From: Candidatus Aminicenantes bacterium UBA4820
Lineage (GTDB): Bacteria > Acidobacteriota > UBA4820
Length of the DNA: 18,015 nucleotides
Direction: 5' to 3'
Assembly: GCA_002402325.1 (NCBI GenBank)
Contig: DHFQ01000135.1
Coordinates: forward strand, 1-18,015
Below are positions 12,912-18,015 of the stretch, piece by piece. A program made the position numbers and the translations under genes. Within the stretch, counting starts at the first letter, position 1, and the number at the start of each line of letters is the position of its first letter. Under the pieces are notes generated by a model. The model was not told where the DNA came from and did no database searches. It saw only the letters and a list, made by a program, of their open reading frames with translations.

Positions 12912-13848
12912 AATTTCTTACAATCTCCATAAATTTACAAAAATCCTCTGGAATTTCCGAAACAACCTCTACTCTTTCACCTTTACAATTTTGAAAAGTA
13001 ATTTTGTGGGAATGGAGGAAAAATCTATTTGCCTCTTTCACAGCCTTTTTTATAATTTGAGATGGAATCCCATTTTCAGGATGGCCACCATAAAGGAAAT
13101 CTCCAACGATTGGGTGGTTAAGGTATGATAGATGAACCCTTATTTGATGAGTTCTTCCAGTTTTTGGTAAAGCCTTTATAAGAGTTATAAATTTTAAATT
13201 TTCAACTATCTTGAAAACTGTTCTTGCATTTCTGCCCCCTTCACTAATAGACATTTTTTTTCTATTTTTTTTATCCCTTGAAATTGGTAAATTGACATCA
13301 ACCTCATTTTCCCTCAAAGTTCCCCAGATCAATGCAAGGTACTCTTTTTCTATCGTTCTTTCTGAAAACTGCTTTGAAAAAAATAGGTGGGCGGGCTCAT
13401 TTTTTGCAATTATTAGTAATCCGCTCGTCTCCTTGTCAAGTCTGTGAACGATTCCTGCCCTCTCTTTTCCCTGATAGGAAGAGAGTGGAAGATTCATAGA
13501 CAGAAGAACATTGACAAGGGTATCGTTCCTGTGTCCATAAGAGGGATGGGTAACCATATTTGCAGGCTTATCAACTACGAATAGGTCGTCATCCTCGTAA
13601 AGAACTTTTAAAGGGAATTCAAGTGGAACAAAATCTAATGTTGTATTTTCTAAAATATCGATTGTAACCCTGTCGCCCATTTTTACCTTTACAGAACCTT
13701 TCTCTTTTTTCCCATTCAAAAGAACAAAATTTTCATCTATCAACTTCTGTATCCTTGATCTACTGAAACCCCTCTCTTTTAAGGTGGAGGCAATCGCGGA
13801 ATCGAGCCTAACGCCTTCCACATTTAAAATAATTTCAATTCGCTCCAC
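12904..13848 (-). CDS. RluA/RluD family pseudouridine synthase
   Basis: This 314-residue protein has an N-terminal S4 RNA-binding domain (about 14-75; RLDSAIASTL, SRSRIQKLIDENFVLLNGK) and an RluA-type catalytic domain. Motifs include FVVDKPANMVTHP (90-102), the catalytic GIVHRLDKETSGLL with D138, EKEYLALIWG, and TGRTHQIRVHL followed by HPIVGD. Such enzymes isomerise specific uridines in 23S rRNA or tRNA; the S4 domain plus this length fits RluD (helix 69 of 23S rRNA), but the exact target cannot be read from sequence. The start is GTG at 13846-13848, supported by GAGGAGGG upstream and by the family's normal N-terminus. It overlaps lgt by 14 nt and the next gene by 8 nt. Confidence 0.9.
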   Translation of the reverse strand: MERIEIILNVEGVRLDSAIASTLKERGFSRSRIQKLIDENFVLLNGKKEKGSVKVKMGDRVTIDILENTTLDFVPLEFPLKVLYEDDDLFVVDKPANMVTHPSYGHRNDTLVNVLLSMNLPLSSYQGKERAGIVHRLDKETSGLLIIAKNEPAHLFFSKQFSERTIEKEYLALIWGTLRENEVDVNLPISRDKKNRKKMSISEGGRNARTVFKIVENLKFITLIKALPKTGRTHQIRVHLSYLNHPIVGDFLYGGHPENGIPSQIIKKAVKEANRFFLHSHKITFQNCKGERVEVVSEIPEDFCKFMEIVRNYG

Positions 13849-14611
13849 TTTTTTCCCTCCTCAAAAAATAAAAATAAAGAGGAATTGCTACGAACAAAAC
13901 TAAAATAGATAAAATTTGAGATAGGGAGAGAGTTTTGTTGAAATAAAGCCCTCTTATATCATCACCCCTCAAAAATTCAAGTAAAAATCTTCCAACCGCA
14001 TAAAAAATTGCATAGAAAAAAATTGACTCGCCTTTGAATCTCCTTTTATTAAACCTCAAAAAAAGGAAGATAAATATTGCAAGGTCAAGAATTGATTCAT
14101 ATACAGGCCAGGGATGAATCCTCGTTCCGTCCTGACAGATGTCCACTGCAGGAAATACAAGCCCCCACGGAAGTTTTGTCGGCGCCCCGTAGCAACACCC
14201 TGCAAAAAAACAGCCCCATCTGCCTATCGCCTGCCCTAAAGGAAGTGAAACTGCTGTAATATCAGCGACTTTAAAAAATTGTAGTTTTTTTAACCTTATG
14301 TAAATCAAGGCAAATATAACCGCAAAGATAAATCCTCCATAAAAAGCCCCAAAAAACCTCAAATTTTCAAGAAGATATTTCATTGGGTCTTGAGAAAATT
14401 CTTTATAATCCGCAACAATGAGGGCGACTTTTGCACCCACAAAACCAACTATGATTGAGTAGATATAAAAATCTGTTATTATTTCAGGGTCCACTTCCTC
14501 TTTCTTTGCTAAGAATCTCCCAACAAAAATTGAGCAAATAACAGCAATTGCAACAATAACGCCATAACTTCCAATTGCAAAATTACCTATTTTAAAGAGT
14601 ATAGGGTGCAA
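13835..14611 (-). CDS. lgt: prolipoprotein diacylglyceryl transferase
   Basis: Lgt is the membrane enzyme that moves diacylglycerol from phosphatidylglycerol to the lipobox cysteine, the first step of lipoprotein maturation. The 258-residue protein has about seven hydrophobic segments and the family signature GRWGCFFAGCCYGAPTKLPWG (130-150), in its Cys-containing variant instead of GRIGNFxNxE. R131 aligns with the essential signature arginine. HPWPVYE (166-172) and LEFLRGDDIRG (211-221) are also conserved. FYGG (90-93) replaces the enterobacterial SHGG. The start is TTG at 14609-14611, which yields the conserved MHPILFKIGNFAIGSYG beginning and has a strong Shine-Dalgarno (AAGGAGGAG, 14616-14624). 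It overlaps lspA by 20 nt and rluD-like by 14 nt. Confidence 0.94.
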   Translation of the reverse strand: MHPILFKIGNFAIGSYGVIVAIAVICSIFVGRFLAKKEEVDPEIITDFYIYSIIVGFVGAKVALIVADYKEFSQDPMKYLLENLRFFGAFYGGFIFAVIFALIYIRLKKLQFFKVADITAVSLPLGQAIGRWGCFFAGCCYGAPTKLPWGLVFPAVDICQDGTRIHPWPVYESILDLAIFIFLFLRFNKRRFKGESIFFYAIFYAVGRFLLEFLRGDDIRGLYFNKTLSLSQILSILVLFVAIPLYFYFLRREKSGAN

Positions 14612-15083
14612 CCTTCTCCTCCTTTTTAAATAATATCTTTAAGACATAAAGAAAAAGAGAAACGGACAAAAAGGCATCAGCGAAATTGAATGCAGGCCAG
14701 CCCCAACCATTATTCGGCAAATGAAAATAGATAAAATCGGTTACAGCACCGTTTAAAATTCTATCAAAAAGGTTGCCAATCCCACCCCCAATCATCGCCG
14801 AAAGAAGGACAAGTTCAACCTTATCTCTGGTAATAAAAAGGAGATAAAAGATAAAAAGAATACCAATAATCGGAATAATCAAAAAAAATATTGTTGTAAC
14901 CTTATTAGAAGAGTTTGATAAAAATCCCCACAATCCTCCCCTATTCTGCCAATGAACCAATGTAAAAATTGGAAAAATCTCCTTTTCGTCCCCTATTCTC
15001 ATCTTTGAAATCAGGAAAAATTTTGAGATTAAATCGAGAAGAAAAACAAAAAGAGAGATCAAAAGGTATCTATATGGCTTCAT
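14592..15083 (-). CDS. lspA: lipoprotein signal peptidase (signal peptidase II)
   Basis: LspA cleaves the signal peptide from lipoproteins after Lgt has lipidated them. The 163-residue protein has four membrane segments (about 5-25, 64-84, 91-108, 133-152). The aspartyl-protease dyad is visible: D116 in VTDFIYFH and D136 in AFNFADAF, together with GNLFDRILNG (103-112). The NxGAAFG motif after the first membrane segment appears as NRGGLWGF (47-54). The ATG at 15081-15083 overlaps the ileS stop by 4 nt (ATGA), showing translational coupling. Order ileS-lspA is common in bacteria; here lgt follows directly, placing two consecutive maturation enzymes together. Confidence 0.94.
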   Translation of the reverse strand: MKPYRYLLISLFVFLLDLISKFFLISKMRIGDEKEIFPIFTLVHWQNRGGLWGFLSNSSNKVTTIFFLIIPIIGILFIFYLLFITRDKVELVLLSAMIGGGIGNLFDRILNGAVTDFIYFHLPNNGWGWPAFNFADAFLSVSLFLYVLKILFKKEEKVAPYTL

Positions 15084-17830
15084 CTACTTTTTGAAACAAC
15101 CTCTGAACACCTCGGACAAAGAAGGTCTCCATCAACCTCAGAAAGTTCGGTGGGAATTGTCCAGCACCTCAAGCACTTTTCACTTTTTAAAGGCTCCACC
15201 TTTATTGATGGTTCACCTTCTAAAACTTCAACCTGTGAAACGATAAAAAGTTCCGGTAAAATTGACAAATTGTCTTTAAGTAAAGAATATCTTTCCCCTG
15301 TTTCACTAATTATCACCTTTGCCTCAAGGCTCTTTCCGATCTCTCCATTTTGTCTTGATCCTTCAAGGCTTTTGTTGATCAAATCCCTTATTTCCCACAA
15401 TGTTTCCCACTTTTCTACAAGTTTTTCATCCTCCTTGAGAAATTGCTCCGGGAAAAATTCAAGATGTATCGACCCTTTTTTATCACCAAAAAGTGAATGC
15501 CACGCCTCTTCTGCTGTAAATGGAAGGATTGGGGCAAGGAGTTTCAGCATATCAACAAGAATTTTGAAGAGAACACTCTGAGCGCTTCTTCTTTTAATTC
15601 CCTTTGCCTCATCGCAATATAGTCTATCCTTTAAAATGTCAAGATAAAATGCGGAGAGCGTAACAGTGCAGAACTGAAAGAGTTCTCTGTGAATTATATG
15701 GAAGGTGTACTCCTCGTAAGCCTTCAAAACTTTCGGAATGAGCTTATTAAAAAGATTCAAAACAAACTTATCAAGTTCAAGCATATCTTCGTAAGGAACG
15801 ATATCCTTTTCAGGGTCAAAATCGTAAAGGTTTCCAAGTAAAAATCTTATCGTATTCCTTATTTTCATATACCCTTCGGCATTCTGAGTCAAAAGGTCAT
15901 AAGAAAGTTTCACATCATCCCTGTAGTCAACCATAGAGACCCAGAGCCTTAAAATTTCTGCACCATATTTTTTGATTATTTCAGAAGGAGCGATGACATT
16001 TCCCTCAGACTTTGCCATCTTTCTTCCCTGTGCGTCAAGTGTAAAGCCATGTGTAATCACGGTTTTGTAGGGAGGCTTTTCTTCAAGAATGACAGAGGTT
16101 AAAAGGGATGTGTGAAACCAACCCCTGTGCTGATCAGAACCCTCAAGGTAAATTTCTGAAGGCCAGGGAAGATTCCTTGACTTCCCAAGAACAGCCTTAT
16201 GACTTACGCCGGAATCAAACCAAACATCTAGGATATCCTGTTCGCCTTCAAATTCGGTAGAGCCACAGTTGGGGCAGGTGTATCCCTCTTTCAAAAACCT
16301 TTGAGGATTTCCCTCCATCCAAACTCCCGCTCCTCTTTTCTCAATCTCATTTATCACATTGTCAAAAAATTCTCTATCCTTTACAAAAGTTGAACACTTC
16401 TTGCAGGAGAGAATTATAATTGGTACTCCCCATCTTCTCTGTCTTGAGATACACCAGTCTGGCCTATTTTCAACCATTGAGTAAATTCTGCTTTTTCCCC
16501 ACGATGGAATCCACTCTACTTGCTCAATTGCATCAAGACTTTTTTTCCTCAAGTCATTGTGCTCAAGCGATATAAACCACTGCTTTGTAGCCCTGAAAAT
16601 TAGAGGATTTTTACATCTCCAGCAGTGGGGATAGGAATGATGAACAATTGAAGTGCTCAAAAGGACACCCTTTTGCCTTAAAAGATCTATGATTTCCTTG
16701 TTTGCTTCAAAGACATTCTTTCCACCAAAAAGAGGTAAATCCTGAACAAAATTCCCCTTTTCATCAACAGGACAGAGAATCTCAAGCCCATATTTTATTC
16801 CGCTCAAAAAGTCCTCAAGGCCGTGTCCTGGTGCGGTATGAACACAGCCTGTTCCTTGATCGGAAGTAACATAATTTGCAAGAATACCGAGTGAATTTCT
16901 TTCATAAAAAGGATGCTTAAAATGGAGGTTTTCAAGTTCTTTCCCTTTGAATGTCCCTATAATTTCTCCGCTAATTTTAGTCTCATTTTCAAAGAGTTTT
17001 TGCAACTCTTTTGCAACAACATAGACCTTCCCATTACAGGAAATTGCCACATAATCAAAATCGGGATGAAAGGCAACGGCAAGGTTTGCCGGAAGAGTCC
17101 ACGGGGTTGTGGTCCATATAACAACAGATGGCTTATGTCCTTTGAGGATAGAGGGCCATTTATTTTCCTCTTCACTTAAAAATGAGAAAGTTACATAAAC
17201 TGAAGGCGAGGCGTGGTCTTCGTATTCAACTTCAGCCTCAGCAAGCGCCGTTTTGCAATGGATACACCACTGGACAGGCTTAAGCCCTTTGTAGACATAA
17301 CCTTTCAAAAAACATTTGACAAAAGATCTCGCTATTTCAGCCTCGTAAGAGTAGTCCATAGTTTTGTAAGGATTTTCCCAGTCACCAAGAACTCCGAGCC
17401 TTTTGAACTCCTCCCTCTGAATTGAAATATACTTTTCAGCGTAATCCCTGCAAAGTTTCCTGAATTCGTGAATGTTAAGGTCATAGACCTTTTTACCGTG
17501 TTCCTTTTCAACTGCCTGTTCAACCGGAAGTCCGTGACAATCCCATCCCGGCTTAAAATAGACATTCCTTCCAGAAAAGAGCCTTGATCTTATGACAATA
17601 TCTTTCAAAATTTTATTTAATGAATGGCCAAGATGAATATGCCCATTTGCATAGGGAGGCCCATCGTGGAATGAGAAAACTTCACAATTCTCTCTCGAAA
17701 TAAGGATATTTTCATAAAGTTTCTCCTTTTCCCATTTTTCAAGAAATTGAGGTTCCTTTTGAAAAAGGTTAGCCTTCATTGGAAAATTAGTTTTGGGAAG
17801 GTTCAATGTATCTTTAAAATCTTTACTCAC
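15080..17830 (-). CDS. ileS: isoleucyl-tRNA synthetase
   Basis: This 916-residue class I synthetase charges tRNA-Ile in the cytoplasm. Motifs in order: GPPYANGHIHLGHSLNKILK with the HxGH signature at 66-69; WDCHGLPVE; the editing (CP1) domain with TTPWTLPANLAVAFHPDFDY and GTGCVHTAPGHG; WCISRQRRWGVP; two C-x2-C pairs (CKKC, CPNC) before DILDVWFDSG; the KMSKS loop as GRKMAKSEGN (K604-S608, Ser to Ala at the third place); and a C-terminal zinc ribbon C886-x2-C889...C905-x2-C908. This layout is the bacterial type with complete zinc finger. The start is GTG at 17828-17830 after AGGAGG. It heads the operon and has its own promoter (17851-17879). The leader is only about 14 nt, so there is no T-box. 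Confidence 0.97.
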   Translation of the reverse strand: MSKDFKDTLNLPKTNFPMKANLFQKEPQFLEKWEKEKLYENILISRENCEVFSFHDGPPYANGHIHLGHSLNKILKDIVIRSRLFSGRNVYFKPGWDCHGLPVEQAVEKEHGKKVYDLNIHEFRKLCRDYAEKYISIQREEFKRLGVLGDWENPYKTMDYSYEAEIARSFVKCFLKGYVYKGLKPVQWCIHCKTALAEAEVEYEDHASPSVYVTFSFLSEEENKWPSILKGHKPSVVIWTTTPWTLPANLAVAFHPDFDYVAISCNGKVYVVAKELQKLFENETKISGEIIGTFKGKELENLHFKHPFYERNSLGILANYVTSDQGTGCVHTAPGHGLEDFLSGIKYGLEILCPVDEKGNFVQDLPLFGGKNVFEANKEIIDLLRQKGVLLSTSIVHHSYPHCWRCKNPLIFRATKQWFISLEHNDLRKKSLDAIEQVEWIPSWGKSRIYSMVENRPDWCISRQRRWGVPIIILSCKKCSTFVKDREFFDNVINEIEKRGAGVWMEGNPQRFLKEGYTCPNCGSTEFEGEQDILDVWFDSGVSHKAVLGKSRNLPWPSEIYLEGSDQHRGWFHTSLLTSVILEEKPPYKTVITHGFTLDAQGRKMAKSEGNVIAPSEIIKKYGAEILRLWVSMVDYRDDVKLSYDLLTQNAEGYMKIRNTIRFLLGNLYDFDPEKDIVPYEDMLELDKFVLNLFNKLIPKVLKAYEEYTFHIIHRELFQFCTVTLSAFYLDILKDRLYCDEAKGIKRRSAQSVLFKILVDMLKLLAPILPFTAEEAWHSLFGDKKGSIHLEFFPEQFLKEDEKLVEKWETLWEIRDLINKSLEGSRQNGEIGKSLEAKVIISETGERYSLLKDNLSILPELFIVSQVEVLEGEPSIKVEPLKSEKCLRCWTIPTELSEVDGDLLCPRCSEVVSKSR

Positions 17831-17850
17831 CTTTTCCTCCTAAACCTGTT

Positions 17851-17879
17851 ATTTTACTTCAAATAGTTGCTTTTTGCAA
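17851..17879 (-). promoter_or_regulatory. sigma-70-type promoter of the ileS-lspA-lgt operon
   Basis: The minus strand has TTGCAA (17874-17879), a 17-bp spacer and TAAAAT (17851-17856). The predicted start is near 17844. The -35 is embedded in a 14-bp palindrome and lies 5 bp from the -35 of the divergent tRNA promoter. Confidence 0.75.
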
Positions 17880-17883
17880 AAAG
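17870..17883. repeat. 14-bp palindrome overlapping the ileS -35
   Basis: CTTTTTGCAAAAAG is a perfect palindrome that covers the ileS -35 hexamer and ends one base before the tRNA promoter -35 region. It could be an operator controlling one or both promoters, or a chance product of T and A tracts around a symmetric TTGCAA. Confidence 0.4.
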
Positions 17884-17884
17884 T

Positions 17885-17913
17885 TTGCACATCTAACTAT
17901 TTTTTGATAAAAT
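17885..17913 (+). promoter_or_regulatory. promoter of tRNA-Asn
   Basis: TTGCAC (17885-17890), a 17-bp spacer and TAAAAT (17908-17913) preceded by TGA, making an extended -10. The predicted start is near 17920, about 8 nt before the mature tRNA 5' end. Confidence 0.8.
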
Positions 17914-17927
17914 AATTTTTTACCTGC

Positions 17928-18004
17928 TCCCCGGTAGCTCAGTTGGTTAGAGCGGGTGACTGTTAATCACTAGGTCGGGGGTTCAAATCCCTCCCGGGGA
18001 GCCA
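17928..18004 (+). tRNA. tRNA-Asn (GTT)
   Basis: The full cloverleaf folds by hand: acceptor TCCCCGG (17928-17934) pairs with CCGGGGA (17994-18000); T8-A9; D stem GCTC/GAGC; anticodon stem GGTGA/TCACT (one G-U pair) with loop CTGTTAA, anticodon GTT at 17962-17964; T stem GGGGG/CCCTC with loop TTCAAAT. Discriminator G (18001) and an encoded CCA (18002-18004) follow. It is transcribed divergently from ileS. Whether more tRNAs follow lies beyond the window. Confidence 0.97.
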
Positions 18005-18015
18005 AATAAAACTAA

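Noticed and set aside
15150..15581. A 143-codon open frame antisense to ileS, and similar long frames opposite other genes
   Set aside because: It lies wholly inside the ileS zinc-ribbon and C-terminal coding region. It has no family motifs, and its Ser/Leu/Phe-rich content is what the complement of an A-rich coding strand produces.
17831..17930. T-box riboswitch leader for ileS
   Set aside because: The predicted leader is about 14 nt and contains no specifier loop, T-box sequence or terminator/antiterminator pair.
1..18015. CRISPR array, insertion sequence, phage or defence island
   Set aside because: No regularly spaced repeats, transposase, integrase, terminal inverted repeats or defence-family domains were seen; base composition and codon use look even throughout.

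Overview
The window is about 18 kb of low-GC, gene-dense bacterial chromosome. Codons are A/T-ending (AAA, GAA, AGA, ATT). Genes sit in long, tightly overlapping operons, Shine-Dalgarno sites are mostly strong, and promoters are of the classic sigma-70 type. Lgt, LspA and an MglA-type polarity GTPase indicate a bacterium with lipoproteins and probably a polar or Gram-negative-like cell plan. The set (HU, Hsp20, Pta, HemW, a DUF2344 radical SAM protein, divergent MglA) fits a deep-branching or uncultivated, probably anaerobic lineage. That placement is inference; nothing in the window fixes the phylum. There is no rRNA, CRISPR array, transposase or phage gene.

Layout. (1) 1-170: the open tail of a possible plus-strand gene. 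(2) 170-3953, minus strand: HU with its own consensus promoter and terminator, then pta, a STAS-domain protein, a YigZ/IMPACT protein, a CYTH (class IV adenylate cyclase/triphosphatase-like) protein and a sugar-nucleotidyltransferase-like protein. The last five are packed with overlaps or a 6-nt gap. (3) 4064-8910, plus strand: a divergent glycerate-2-kinase family protein, the radical SAM haem chaperone HemW and a fused radical SAM/DUF2344 protein, joined by 8-nt overlaps and closed by a hairpin shared with the convergent gene. (4) 8967-10183, minus strand: hsp20 and an unrecognised exported protein, each with its own consensus promoter. (5) 10544-10951, plus strand: a MerR-type regulator whose 3' end overlaps that of mglA. 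(6) 10938-17830, minus strand: a six-gene operon ileS-lspA-lgt-rluD-like-DUF2520-mglA. (7) 17928-18004: tRNA-Asn(GTT), transcribed divergently from ileS by a back-to-back promoter.

How the genes relate. Lgt and LspA are consecutive enzymes of lipoprotein maturation, so ileS-lspA-lgt is a translation and lipoprotein operon of familiar type. The unusual passenger is its last gene, an MglA GTPase carrying a C-terminal extension of about 165 residues and no MglB partner nearby. The pta operon groups acetyl-phosphate metabolism with a STAS switch protein and a CYTH phosphohydrolase or cyclase, a combination without an obvious common pathway. Seven promoters can be read from sequence, six of them with a 17-bp spacer. 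Four gene junctions use an 8-nt start/stop overlap of the form ATGRNTRA. No clearly new defence or mobile system is visible. The best leads are the extended MglA, the degenerate glycerate-kinase-like protein, the exported orphan protein, and the palindromes at the hsp20 and ileS promoters.
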